DNA from: Capilliphycus salinus
GTDB taxonomy: Bacteria > Cyanobacteriota > Cyanobacteriia > Cyanobacteriales > Microcoleaceae
Direction: 5' to 3'
DNA: 64,000 nt
Assembly: GCF_047276495.1 (NCBI RefSeq)
Contig: NZ_CP178543.1
Span: 186,001-250,000 of the forward strand
Shown here piece after piece: positions 8,041 through 17,217 of the stretch. The position numbers and the translations under genes are program-made. Numbering within the stretch: position 1 is the first letter of the stretch; each line of letters starts with the position of its first letter. The notes beneath the pieces are model-generated. The model was not told the DNA's origin. It was given only the letters and a program-made list of their open reading frames with translations, and did not search any database.

Positions 8041-9060
8041 TTAATCCATCACCAAACTTCCCGAACCCGGAATCACCTCGCCGATTTTATAAGCGGAAAT
8101 CTGGCAAGATTCAAACCATTCTATTGTTGATGTTTCTTGCTCTTGCGGCACAATCACCACGTAACCAATCCCCATATTAAACGTTTCCCACATCGCCGAT
8201 TGTTGAACATTTCCCGTTTGAGCAATCCACTCAAAAATCGGCAGATTCGGCCAACTATTGGGAACGATCCGAATCGATTGATCCGGCGCCAAACACCGGG
8301 GTAAATTTTCCGGTAAACCGCCCCCGGTAATATGCGCCATCCCGTGAATTTCTAAGGATTTTAAAGCCGCTAATACGGGTTTAACGTAAATTTTCGTCGG
8401 CGTTAAACACACTTCTCCCAAAGATTGACCGGCAAATTCGGGCGGACAATCTTCCCAACTCAGTTGGTGCGTGCTAACAATTTTGCGAACCAAACTAAAC
8501 CCGTTGCTGTGAACCCCACTGCTGGCCAAACCGATCGCCACATCCCCGAGTTTGACCTGGGAACCGTTGAGAATTTGACTTTTTTCGACAATTCCCACAC
8601 AAAAGCCAGCCAGATCGTATTCTCCGATCGCATAAAATCCGGGCATTTCTGCGGTTTCTCCCCCAATTAAAGCACATCCGGCCTGTTGACAGCCTTCTGA
8701 AATCCCTTCTACCACTTCAACGAGTTGTTCGGGGTTGAGTTTCCCGGTGGCGAGATAGTCTAAAAAAAATAGGGGTTCGGCGCCGCAGGTGAGAACATCG
8801 TTGACACACATGGCCACTAAATCGATACCGACGGTTTGATGACGGTTGAGTTGGGTGGCGAGTTTGAGTTTGGTTCCCACGCCATCGGTTCCCGAGACTA
8901 ACACCGGTTGAGAGTAACCGCTTGGAATTTCAAAGCAACCGCCAAACCCTCCCAAGCCGCCGAGTACCTCCGGTCTATAGGTTGATTGACAGGAGTCGCG
9001 AATTCGGTCTACAAAGTCTCGACCTGCGGCTACATCTACACCTGCTTCTCGATAATCCAT
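8041..9060 (-). CDS. purM: Phosphoribosylformylglycinamidine cyclo-ligase (AIR synthetase)
   Basis: A 339-residue cytosolic enzyme that makes aminoimidazole ribonucleotide from FGAM and ATP, the fifth step of purine synthesis. The N-terminal DYREAGVDVAAG, the SGTDGVGTKLKLA loop, the GIDLVAMCVNDVL segment, GGETAEMPG and the C-terminal MGIGYVVIVP are all characteristic. Length agrees with the family. It is a lone gene; a 444-bp spacer with palindromes separates it from the divergent RlpA-like gene. Confidence 0.96.
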   Translation of the reverse strand: MDYREAGVDVAAGRDFVDRIRDSCQSTYRPEVLGGLGGFGGCFEIPSGYSQPVLVSGTDGVGTKLKLATQLNRHQTVGIDLVAMCVNDVLTCGAEPLFFLDYLATGKLNPEQLVEVVEGISEGCQQAGCALIGGETAEMPGFYAIGEYDLAGFCVGIVEKSQILNGSQVKLGDVAIGLASSGVHSNGFSLVRKIVSTHQLSWEDCPPEFAGQSLGEVCLTPTKIYVKPVLAALKSLEIHGMAHITGGGLPENLPRCLAPDQSIRIVPNSWPNLPIFEWIAQTGNVQQSAMWETFNMGIGYVVIVPQEQETSTIEWFESCQISAYKIGEVIPGSGSLVMD

Positions 9061-9504
9061 ACTCTACCTACCCGTTGTCGGCTTTGATGTTCTCAACTGT
9101 TTAGATTACCAAGTTTTGGGAACGGACAACTGAAATACAGACCGGGTTTTTCGGATGTTCGCGATCGCCGGTAGCGCTATAAGTCTAGTTTTGTCAGACT
9201 CCTGACTGATTTTTCGGTCTATTTTCATTTATCAGAAAATTTTATAAGCCCGGAATTTAATAAGTAGAAATTCTTAGAATGCCCATCTAAAGGGAAGTTT
9301 AAGCCAAACTAGACGGTCTAGTTTTTAGGCGAAACTGAAAACCAGCAAGAATTACCAATTCCCTATTTTGAAACTTCGTGTTACTCTGTTGCAGTTACTT
9401 TTACAAAAGTAAACACGTTACGAGTATGAGTTAATCTGCAAAATTAGCTCAGGTCGGGATAACCCTGAAGACTCGAACAACAGGTGATTTTTTTTAATTG
9501 GCAT
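9061..9504. promoter_or_regulatory. purM/rlpA divergent spacer with two operator-like palindromes
   Basis: Two exact inverted repeats stand out: AAACTAGAC-G-GTCTAGTTT at 9306-9324, and TTACTTTT-AC-AAAAGTAA at 9395-9412. A further copy of the half-site GTCTAGTTTT lies at 9183-9192. They sit within 200 bp upstream of the RlpA-like gene and could be regulator sites for it or for purM. Function is inferred from symmetry only. I see no gene here. Confidence 0.5.
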
Positions 9505-10668
9505 ATGAAGCACAAACTTTTAAGTGGTTTAACCGCAATGGTTTTGGTGTCCAGTTTAAGTGTCTCCTTATCGAGTCACGCCGAACAAGCGCCCCTGACG
9601 CCCGAGGTAGAAGAAGAAGAACTCACCGAGGCCCAAACCGTTGTGGGAGCAGCCACCCAACCCGAGACTACAGATGAAGCGTCCAGTCACACAGAAACTC
9701 ACAACACTGTAGTCAAAGTGGGAGAATATCAATCGAATTCCGCCAGTGATGGGGAATTTGAGGCGATCGCCACGATCAAAGCCCATCAGTGGAATAACCG
9801 CCAAGCTGCAACCCTCTATGTGCGAAATATACCGGTTCTCACCTTTGTCGAAGAAACAGCAATCAGTCACTCATTACCAGTCACCAGTCACCAGTTATTA
9901 GACAAGAGGGAACAGGGAACATCTGCGATCCTCCCAACTCCTAACTCCCAACTCCTAACTCCCAACTCCGAGGAAAGAGGGGAAAAGATGCCGAACTCCA
10001 ACGTTTTATCAGCGCAGGCTTTGAAACCGCCGAGTTCTGATTCTCCGTCCCAAGCCAGTACCGATCCCGTCACCCGAGCCAGCGAGTTAGCCGCGAAACT
10101 GAACCAACTGAACCGCTACCAAATTGATGCAAACAGTATCGGGGTTCGCTGGAACGAAGACCAACAAAACTACAGCATTGAAATAGAAGGACAAACCCTC
10201 GTTGTTATCGATTCAGACACGATTTTACCCGATACAACCCAAAATCTGGCTGAAGATGCGCTACAAGCAACAAATCGACTGCGGCGACAAATGGGGTACG
10301 CACCGCCTCTGAGCAAAATTGAAGGCAAATCGCCCTTGAATCATCTTGAAAATGCGTTTAATCGTCGGGTGCTCGATGCGGTTGAAGGTTGGGCCTCTTG
10401 GTACGGCCCGGGTTTTCACGGCCGGTTAACCGCCAATGGCGAACGATTTAACCAGTATGAAATGACCGCAGCCCATCGTTCTCTGCCGTTTGGGACGACT
10501 GTACGAGTGACTAATACTAACAATGGTCGTTCGGTGGTGGTGCGGATTAACGATCGCGGGCCATTTACTGGGGGTCGGATTATTGATTTATCGGTAGCGG
10601 CCGCAGAAGCGATCGGTATGATTAGTAGCGGTGTTGCTCCGGTTAAGGTTGAGGTTCTCGCACCTTAA
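9505..10668 (+). CDS. RlpA-like double-psi beta-barrel protein (septal ring lytic transglycosylase family) with in-frame repeat DNA
   Basis: A 387-residue exported protein. The ATG at 9505 gives a clean signal peptide (MKHKLLSGLTAMVLVSSLSV, ending near SSHAEQ); an in-frame GTG at 9484 is less likely. The C-terminal 90 residues are a double-psi beta-barrel of RlpA type: ASWYGPGFHGRLTANGERF, AAHRSLPFGT, and INDRGPF with the catalytic-type Asp. RlpA proteins cut or bind denuded peptidoglycan. Residues about 120-155 are read from short intergenic-type repeats (SLPVTSHQLL, REQGTS, LLTPNSEE), an insertion in the linker that keeps the frame. The rest of the middle is a low-complexity region without a recognised domain. 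Confidence 0.85.
   Translation: MKHKLLSGLTAMVLVSSLSVSLSSHAEQAPLTPEVEEEELTEAQTVVGAATQPETTDEASSHTETHNTVVKVGEYQSNSASDGEFEAIATIKAHQWNNRQAATLYVRNIPVLTFVEETAISHSLPVTSHQLLDKREQGTSAILPTPNSQLLTPNSEERGEKMPNSNVLSAQALKPPSSDSPSQASTDPVTRASELAAKLNQLNRYQIDANSIGVRWNEDQQNYSIEIEGQTLVVIDSDTILPDTTQNLAEDALQATNRLRRQMGYAPPLSKIEGKSPLNHLENAFNRRVLDAVEGWASWYGPGFHGRLTANGERFNQYEMTAAHRSLPFGTTVRVTNTNNGRSVVVRINDRGPFTGGRIIDLSVAAAEAIGMISSGVAPVKVEVLAP
9863..9970. repeat. Short repeats inside a coding region
   Basis: The run combines CAGTCACCAGT units (about 9863-9896), the GGGAACA heptamer pair (9908-9921) and CCCAACTCCTAACT units (about 9935-9969). These are the same families as at 3366-3455 and 17060-17180. Here they are translated within the RlpA-like protein without breaking its frame. 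Confidence 0.85.
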
Positions 10669-10684
10669 CAGTTAACACGGAATT

Positions 10685-10788
10685 GGGGTCGGGTTGGTAG
10701 GGGCGCGCCTCGGCTATTGGTGTGTGTCACTGACAAAAAACCTTTATAAACCCGTCCCTAACATCGCAAACCCGAAACCCGACGCCCC
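10685..10788. repeat. GC-rich inverted repeat between rlpA-like and kinase genes
   Basis: GGGGTCGGGTT (10685-10695) pairs imperfectly with AACCCGACGCCCC (10776-10788). The two genes around it are convergent, so it may end transcription from either side, or be a relative of the GGGGCGGGTT palindromes elsewhere in the window. Confidence 0.45.
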
Positions 10789-10826
10789 TTTCTCAGCAAG
10801 TCGAGTCGTAGAACGCGGATTTGGTA

Positions 10827-12353
10827 TTACTTATAAACATAAGGGTCGGTTAGTTCCATAATCAGATCGAATCGGAAATTTTCGACTAACTCTTTTAGGA
10901 GTTGAGCGAGGGTAGAATGTTCTGGAGGGATTTTTTCGATCAAAGACTGAAGTTGGCGATCGCTGCATTGCGCCGCACTTTGATAGAGTTGTTCGATCCA
11001 AGTTCCGGGCATGAGTGCTAAACTTTGAGCGCAGATATTTTCTGAACTGAGAACGTCTTGATCCAAAATGGGGACTGACTGCGGTGGAATTTGTCCGGGG
11101 AATTTTGAGGAGTTTTGCTCGGCTGGGGGGTAAACCTTGGCTTGAATTTTAAAGGTAAAAATAGAACCCCTATCTACTGCGGCTTGGGCGATTAATTCTC
11201 CCCCCATTAACCGAATAAATTCGTGACTCATCGACCAATTTAAGTCCATTTTTTCGCTTAAATTTCCATTTAAAGGGGCTTGAAAAGGGTTAAAAAGTAA
11301 ACGTTCTATAAACTCGGAATTCATTCCCAATCCCGTATCTTCTACTTCAAAATGGATGGTTATAGATTCCGGGGACTGTTGACCAGGAAATGGGGTTTGA
11401 AATGTTCTCAAGGTAATTCTTCCCGTTTCGGTTAATTTGATGGCGTTACTGACCAAATGAAGCAAGACGTGGCGCAATTTTACATCGTCTGCGTAAATAT
11501 ATTGAGGTAAATTTGAACTCCATTCTAAAATTAATTGTAAATCTTTTGCTGTGGCTTTGATTTCCAGCATTTCTTTAATAAAATTTAGCAACCGATGCAA
11601 ATCAAATTGACGTTCATTTAAGGTCATTAAACCAGATTCTAAACGGGAAATGGCGAGAATATCATTAATTAAAGTCAGCAATTGTTCGCCGCTTCGGTTA
11701 ACAAGTTTAATCTGTTTTCGATGTTCTTCTTGTAAAGTGGGATCGCCGGCTAATAGTTGACTAAAACCTAGAATTGAATTCAAAGGGGTTCGGAGTTCAT
11801 GGCTCATAAAAGCAAAAAAGTTACTTTTGGCTTCGTTGGCGAGTTCGGCGGCTTTTTTGGCTTTTTCAAGTTGGGCGGTTCGCTTAATTACTTTTTGTTC
11901 TAAACTGGCGTTTAACTGATGCAAAGCTAGGTTTTGTTCGGCTAATTTTTGGTCTTGAGAATAACTTCTTAGGGCTTCTTTAACGGTTAAAATTAAATCG
12001 TCTTCTTGCCAAGGTTTGCTAATATATCGATAAAGATTTGCATAGTTAACGGCTTTTCCTACATCTTCTACACTGGCTTTTCCGGTTAAAAGAATTTGCA
12101 GGGTTTTCGGAGATTTTTCATAAACTTTAATTAACAAATCAACCCCCTTCATATCCGGCATAATTTGATCGGATATAATTAAGGGGATATCTACGTTTTC
12201 CGCCTGTAACTCGGCGATAATTTCTAAGGCAGTTTCGGCGGTTTCTGCCACTTCTATTGCAAAGTTTTCTCCAAATTTTCGCTTGAGTGTTTCTGCTAAA
12301 CTTCTGAGTAGAAAAATTTCATCATCTACACAAATAATGGTTGGTGGTTGCAT
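10827..12353 (-). CDS. REC-histidine kinase hybrid with degenerate ATP-binding G2 box
   Basis: A 508-residue soluble signalling protein. Residues 5-125 are a receiver with acceptor Asp62 (SDQIMPDMKG) and the KPW switch Lys. A coiled coil (about 130-175) leads to a HisKA domain with His185 (MSHELRTPLNS). The ATPase domain has the N-box Asn303 and a DTGLG G1 box (339-343), but the usual GTGLGL G2 box is replaced by NWSMSHEF (371-378). ATP binding may therefore be weak or absent, so the protein might work as a phosphatase or scaffold. Residues 447-503 form a helical module (GTWIEQLY to FDLIMEL) also found at the end of the 45998-48790 kinase. Its input partner is unknown. Confidence 0.85.
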   Translation of the reverse strand: MQPPTIICVDDEIFLLRSLAETLKRKFGENFAIEVAETAETALEIIAELQAENVDIPLIISDQIMPDMKGVDLLIKVYEKSPKTLQILLTGKASVEDVGKAVNYANLYRYISKPWQEDDLILTVKEALRSYSQDQKLAEQNLALHQLNASLEQKVIKRTAQLEKAKKAAELANEAKSNFFAFMSHELRTPLNSILGFSQLLAGDPTLQEEHRKQIKLVNRSGEQLLTLINDILAISRLESGLMTLNERQFDLHRLLNFIKEMLEIKATAKDLQLILEWSSNLPQYIYADDVKLRHVLLHLVSNAIKLTETGRITLRTFQTPFPGQQSPESITIHFEVEDTGLGMNSEFIERLLFNPFQAPLNGNLSEKMDLNWSMSHEFIRLMGGELIAQAAVDRGSIFTFKIQAKVYPPAEQNSSKFPGQIPPQSVPILDQDVLSSENICAQSLALMPGTWIEQLYQSAAQCSDRQLQSLIEKIPPEHSTLAQLLKELVENFRFDLIMELTDPYVYK

Positions 12354-12507
12354 CTATTCGCTTCAATCCCAATTCACAAAATTCTCTGAGTTTCGTTCGG
12401 CAAATGTAAAACTGCTCACTTTCCCCTGTTATCAATATTCCCAACTTGAGGAAAAATTAACCACAAAATAGAAGATTCAAGCCGGGAATTTTAACAAAAA
12501 ACTTTAA

Positions 12508-13266
12508 CTAACTTTGGGCTTTATTTTTGGTCAGTAAATATCCAAAAGCGAAGACTCCAAAGCTTAAAAGACTATAGACTGACGAGGGTTCTGGAATAGA
12601 AGTGTTAGGAGTTGAATTGATATCAAATCCGACAATTTGAAAGTCCAAACGAGAGCGGGCTTGAGCTTGATTAGGATTGAGTGTATTCCAACTCATGCGA
12701 GCGGTTCCAGCTAAACTTGAAATCAAGGTATCACTCGCCCAAGACAATTGGTTTAAATCCGCCCCAATATTGGGGGCTACGCTTTGGCTAAAAATCCCTT
12801 CAACCCCGATACCATTTACTTGATGAACGGCGACTTCTATCTTCGTTCCCGGCTCAACAAAACCCGTTTCAGTTTTGGCAACTGTCAACAGAGAAAAGCC
12901 ATCAAAAACCGCCTCAGAAGGGGGGAATACCGAATAGGAAATCGGAGCAAGATTTTCTACACTAAACAGAGCGGTTGTACCATCCCAATTGAGAAACCAG
13001 TTGACCTCAACTCCATTTTCCCAATCCCAATAAATTTGACCGGTATTGTCAGCTTGCGCTCCATTTGGCCCTATGGCAAACTCATAGTCTGTTCCTCCTA
13101 AACCTCCCGCTCGTCCTTCGACCTTCCATCCCAACGGAGTCAAGTCTGAGGGAACAGAAGTCAGGGGTTTAAGCTGTACGGCGCTGGCGGACTCGGCGAG
13201 CCAGAAACTGCCAATCGTCAATCCTAAAGTCGCGGAAACTACCATTAGTTGATTATGACTGTTCAT
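12508..13266 (-). CDS. PEP-CTERM sorting-domain exported protein
   Basis: A 252-residue exported protein. An N-terminal signal peptide (to about residue 29, ending ASA) is followed by a beta-rich body of unknown function with many Gly, Asp and Trp. The C-terminus is a PEP-CTERM signal: SIPEPSSVYSL, a hydrophobic helix, then a short tail with Lys (TKNKAQS). Such signals are handled by exosortases, in species that make exopolysaccharide. No exosortase gene is visible in this window. A second, smaller PEP-CTERM protein lies at 44257-44601. Confidence 0.8.
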   Translation of the reverse strand: MNSHNQLMVVSATLGLTIGSFWLAESASAVQLKPLTSVPSDLTPLGWKVEGRAGGLGGTDYEFAIGPNGAQADNTGQIYWDWENGVEVNWFLNWDGTTALFSVENLAPISYSVFPPSEAVFDGFSLLTVAKTETGFVEPGTKIEVAVHQVNGIGVEGIFSQSVAPNIGADLNQLSWASDTLISSLAGTARMSWNTLNPNQAQARSRLDFQIVGFDINSTPNTSIPEPSSVYSLLSFGVFAFGYLLTKNKAQS

Positions 13267-13508
13267 GGTACTTTTTTGAAGTTAACGACTCAAATTTTAG
13301 TTTAGCTAACTTCAACGGGGAAATTCCGATTTGAGTGTCGATCTTTACATATTCTCCGCAGGCTTGAATTTCTGCTCGGAGGATGAGGAAATCTGACGAA
13401 CCAATCAACAAAGGATAGAAGCAGGAGAGTGAAGCTCATTTTCTAGACAGAGGAAACACCTGTTCGGCGAGCATTTTCAATAAAAACAGGCTTTATTTTA
13501 GTCTAACT

Positions 13509-16500
13509 CTATTTCTGTTTTATCACAACTACGGTCATATCATCAAATATTTTTTGTTTGCCAATAAAACTCCAAACATCTTCTACAATGGCTTGTCTGA
13601 TGTTTTCAGCCGAATTTTTATGGTGGCTGAGAATCACTTCGCACAACCGCTCTAAACCATATTGAACCCCCTCAATATTTTCGGCTTCGGTAATTCCATC
13701 GGTATATAAAACGATAACATCTCCGCAACTTAAATCAATAGTTTGTTCGGCGATAAATTCTGCAACCTCGGCATCCAAACCGATAGGAAAACCCAAGTCA
13801 ACGGTATCAAAGCGTTCGAGATTTCCATCGGCACGAACCAGAATCACTTCTTCATGCTGACCGCTCAATTTAATCGATTTATTGGTATAATCCAAAAGTG
13901 CTAAACTCATACTTTTACTCGAACTCATCCGCTGAATATTGCCATACAAAGTCCGGTTGAGGATATCAATAAATTTCACCGGATCGGTTTCGGTGGTTTC
14001 TTGTAAAGTTCGGACTGCGGTTTGCGCCATAATCATCAATAAACCGCTTTCTAATCCGTGTCCTGTCACATCTCCAATCCCAATTTTTACTTGATTATCC
14101 TGTTGTAAAACATCATAATAATCTCCCCCAACTTCATCGGCAGGTTGAATAAAACTAGCAATTTCTAAATCTTCAATTTCTTCTAATTCTCCCGTTTTCG
14201 GTAAAACCATTTTCTGCAATCTTTGAATCACTTCTATTTCCGCAGATAACCGTAAATTTTCCGCCCTCAAACGGCACATATTAATCTGAGTTTTAATTCG
14301 GGCTAAAAGTTCATCTTTAGCAATGGGTTTGGTAAGATAATCATTCGCCCCTACATTTAAACCGATAACAATATCTTGAACTTGTGTTTTTGCCGTTAAC
14401 AATAAAATCGGCAATTCAGTTGTTGAAAAACGTTCTCTAATTTTCTGCGTCACTTCATAGCCCGTCATTTTCGGCATCATCACATCCAATAAAATAATAT
14501 CGGGCTTGTATCCCGTCTCAATAATAGCCAAAGCTTCTTCACCGTTACTAGCTTGAGTTATCGCATAATGATGAAGGGAAAGGGTATTCATCAACACCTG
14601 TAAATTAATCGGTTCATCATCAACAATCAAAACCGCAATATCATCTTTATTCTTTTCCGTTTGAGGAGAAACCGATGTCGATGGAGATGCTGTTAAAGTC
14701 GGATTAAATAAACTTTCTGTGTTTAATTTTAGCGGACAGTTTGAATTAGTCTCGCTCCCATTTTGACTTAAATTTTCTGCGGCTACAGGCAAAGTAAAAC
14801 TAAACCTTGAACCCTCGCCCAAACGCGACTCAACCGCAATTTCCCCGCCCTGTAATTCGACCAACTGTTTGGTAATTGCCAAGCCCAAACCCGTCCCCCC
14901 ATATTCTCTGGCGGTGTTTCCTTCTGCTTGTTCAAAAGACTCAAAAATCCGTTCAAATTTATCAGATGAAATCCCAATTCCCGTATCCGAAACCGTCACT
15001 TTCAAAAACCCTTGATTATTCGCCGGATTCTCTACCCTTTCCGCCGAAATTTCAATCTGACCCGAGGGGGTAAACTTAATAGCATTTCCAACTAAATTAT
15101 GCAAAATTTGTTGCAAACGATTTTCATCCGCTTCGGCGGGAGGAAGCCGAGAATTAACCGCATTAATTAGCCGTAGATTTTTGGCTCCGATCAGAGGTTG
15201 ACTCAGGCGAAGAACCAAGTCAGAAATCGCATATAAATCAACCGCTTTTAATTGTAAATCAATATTTTGATAGCGAAGTTTAGAAAAATCAAGAAGATCA
15301 TTCACCAAACTCGATAAACGGCGACCGCTGGAAACAATCATCGCCAAATTTGATTTTGTCAAGTCCGAAAGTTCACCCGTCGCCCCATCAATTAACGATT
15401 CAGCCAAACCAATAATTCCATTGAGGGGCGTTCGCAATTCGTGGGAAGTATTCGCCAAAAACTCATCTTTTAATTGGTCAAGACGCTTGAGATTACTATT
15501 AGCTTTTTCTAAGGCATCTTCTCGTTCTCTCAAGGCAACAGTTGCCCGTTCAACGGCTTTTTTCAACCGGGCCGGTTCGCTGACCAAAACAAACACTAAT
15601 CCTCCGGCTAATATAGCGGTAACAATTCCCCCCAACTGGAACCAAATTGATAGGGGAAAACGAACCGACCAACCCGTTTTCGGAAGGGCGGCTAACTGCC
15701 AAGAACCGTTGGGTAAAGTAATCGAAGAAAGAACGGGATTTTGTTCAAAAATCTCGGCATCTCCGAAGAAAACATTTCCTTGTTCGCCGAGTCCATCGTT
15801 ACCCCGAATGGCATATTTTATATTGGTGTTTTTGTCTAAAAGTCCGGCTTCTTTAAACAGGGTATTTTGGTCGATAATAATTCCTGCTAATCCCCAGTAT
15901 GCACCACTTTCTGGAAGCTGATTCGGAGGGGTAAGAAAAATGGGAGTTCGTCCAATAAAAGCAATACCCCCTTCGACCAAACAAGACTGTTGATTTTCCT
16001 GAGAATTGGGTATAATTTCAATCCGAGGAGCATCAGTTGGACAGACGTCCGAAATTTGGGTCAGTCCCACCAAATTAATCGGCCCTGCTACAATAGTTTG
16101 ACGATTTTGAATAGCCCGTTCAATGGCTTCTCGTTCTTCGGGGATGGACATCGGACTGAACCCCAAAGCCGCTTCATTGCCTTCGAGGGGATAAATGTGG
16201 CTAACGGTGTTATCTTTGTAGAGGACGATGCTGCGAATTCCCGACTGTTGGGCGACGATGACTTGAGTGAGGCGTTCAAAGGTTTCTTGGTCAAGGTTGG
16301 GGTTGACGGTAGACACGTAGGCGACTAAACCCCTGGTGAGAAATAAGCGCTGGTTGAGGGCTTTTTCTAGGTTCGCTCTGACGGTACTGAGTCGCGCTAG
16401 AACTTTGCCCCGATTTTCTTGTTCAAAGCGTTCTCGTTCGGCCTGTTCAACCCATTCTACTGTCGCTAAGATTGCCATTCCGGTCAGGAAAGCGGCGACG

Positions 16501-16541
16501 AGCGCTTTTTTGTTGTGCAGCCGAAGGGGTAGTTTGAACAT
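13509..16541 (-). CDS. CHASE-histidine kinase-REC-SpoIIE phosphatase
   Basis: A 1010-residue membrane sensor. Order: a transmembrane helix (about 13-28), an extracytoplasmic CHASE domain (about 55-285), a second helix (about 297-321), HisKA with His367 (NTSHELRTPLNG), a complete ATPase domain (Asn486, DTGIG, GGTGLGL at 548-554), a receiver with acceptor Asp686, and a PP2C-type SpoIIE/RsbU phosphatase (GGDYYD 805-810, GDVTGHG 823-829, FDDMT 999-1003). It therefore could turn an external small-molecule signal, via internal phosphorelay, into dephosphorylation of an anti-sigma-factor antagonist. No anti-sigma or antagonist gene is adjacent, so its target is unknown. It is a lone gene. Confidence 0.93.
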   Translation of the reverse strand: MFKLPLRLHNKKALVAAFLTGMAILATVEWVEQAERERFEQENRGKVLARLSTVRANLEKALNQRLFLTRGLVAYVSTVNPNLDQETFERLTQVIVAQQSGIRSIVLYKDNTVSHIYPLEGNEAALGFSPMSIPEEREAIERAIQNRQTIVAGPINLVGLTQISDVCPTDAPRIEIIPNSQENQQSCLVEGGIAFIGRTPIFLTPPNQLPESGAYWGLAGIIIDQNTLFKEAGLLDKNTNIKYAIRGNDGLGEQGNVFFGDAEIFEQNPVLSSITLPNGSWQLAALPKTGWSVRFPLSIWFQLGGIVTAILAGGLVFVLVSEPARLKKAVERATVALREREDALEKANSNLKRLDQLKDEFLANTSHELRTPLNGIIGLAESLIDGATGELSDLTKSNLAMIVSSGRRLSSLVNDLLDFSKLRYQNIDLQLKAVDLYAISDLVLRLSQPLIGAKNLRLINAVNSRLPPAEADENRLQQILHNLVGNAIKFTPSGQIEISAERVENPANNQGFLKVTVSDTGIGISSDKFERIFESFEQAEGNTAREYGGTGLGLAITKQLVELQGGEIAVESRLGEGSRFSFTLPVAAENLSQNGSETNSNCPLKLNTESLFNPTLTASPSTSVSPQTEKNKDDIAVLIVDDEPINLQVLMNTLSLHHYAITQASNGEEALAIIETGYKPDIILLDVMMPKMTGYEVTQKIRERFSTTELPILLLTAKTQVQDIVIGLNVGANDYLTKPIAKDELLARIKTQINMCRLRAENLRLSAEIEVIQRLQKMVLPKTGELEEIEDLEIASFIQPADEVGGDYYDVLQQDNQVKIGIGDVTGHGLESGLLMIMAQTAVRTLQETTETDPVKFIDILNRTLYGNIQRMSSSKSMSLALLDYTNKSIKLSGQHEEVILVRADGNLERFDTVDLGFPIGLDAEVAEFIAEQTIDLSCGDVIVLYTDGITEAENIEGVQYGLERLCEVILSHHKNSAENIRQAIVEDVWSFIGKQKIFDDMTVVVIKQK

Positions 16542-16714
16542 CGGGAACCCTAAAATTCAATCATACAACTGACTTCTTTTCAATTATCCTCAACACTATC
16601 GGATTTTGCCAATGTCTTTTGAGTCGGTTGGGTTAATTTTTAACGTGATTATCCGGTTTTATGAGTTTAATTTTTATCAACAATTAGGTTTTTTTATCTT
16701 AAATCCTTGTCAAT

Positions 16715-16849
16715 CTAGGGGCGGGTTCTGCCCAGATTTATCAAGCCCAAAAATAAATGATATAAACCCGCCCCACCCCAGAACATAATTTAATCAATCG
16801 AACATCATATAACTTGTTTGCTAGCAATTCCAATGGTGACGGGGCGGGT
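16715..16849. repeat. Palindromic element, copy A
   Basis: It begins AGGGGCGGGTTCT, has AAACCCGCCCCACCCCAGA in the middle and ends GGTGACGGGGCGGGT. The outer and middle GC blocks are complementary. By eye it is about 80% identical to copy B over its length. It carries no open frame, so it resembles a non-autonomous (MITE-like) or structural repeat. Confidence 0.75.
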
Positions 16850-16920
16850 GCGCGAACAGTTTTCTGTTAGAATTCAAGGTGAACTCAGAACTCGCCCCTA
16901 CAATATTATTAAATCTCGAT

Positions 16921-17054
16921 GTAGGGGCGGGTTCTACCGAGATTTATAAAACTCAGAAATAAACGATCTAAACCCGCCCCACCCCAGAGTAGAATTAATT
17001 AACCAAATATTATATAATTTGTTTGGTAGCAATTCAAATGGTGACGGGGTGGGT
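16921..17054. repeat. Palindromic element, copy B
   Basis: The same element as copy A in the same orientation, 72 bp downstream, with scattered substitutions across its whole length. The GGGGCGGGTT and AACCCGCCCC blocks are the best conserved parts, which fits selection for pairing or recent spread from a common source. Confidence 0.75.
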
Positions 17055-17217
17055 TTATACAGTTCTACAGTGACCAGTGAACAGTTAAGAGGTTACAGTG
17101 AACAGTTTACCAGCGATCGCTCAAAAAACTGATAACTTAAAAAACTGGTAGCTGTGGTTACTGATAACTGTAAACTGTAATCAACCCACCCCTACAAGCC
17201 GCCCCATTTTGATAAAT

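Larger units (their letters stand above)
16542..17217. other. Repeat-rich spacer without a gene
   Basis: This 676-bp spacer holds two diverged copies of a roughly 135-bp palindromic element (16715-16849 and 16921-17054) and a run of CAGTGACCAGTGAACAG-type short repeats (17060-17180). The short repeats are themselves flanked by GGGGTGGGTT (17047-17056) and AACCCACCCC (17183-17192) in inverted orientation. Open frames here are not coding. Confidence 0.75.

Noticed and set aside
10827..12353. Hpt domain at the C-terminus
   Set aside because: The helical tail has no phospho-accepting His with the usual HxLKG context.
16715..17054. Possible insertion sequence
   Set aside because: No transposase frame, only two diverged copies of a short palindromic element.
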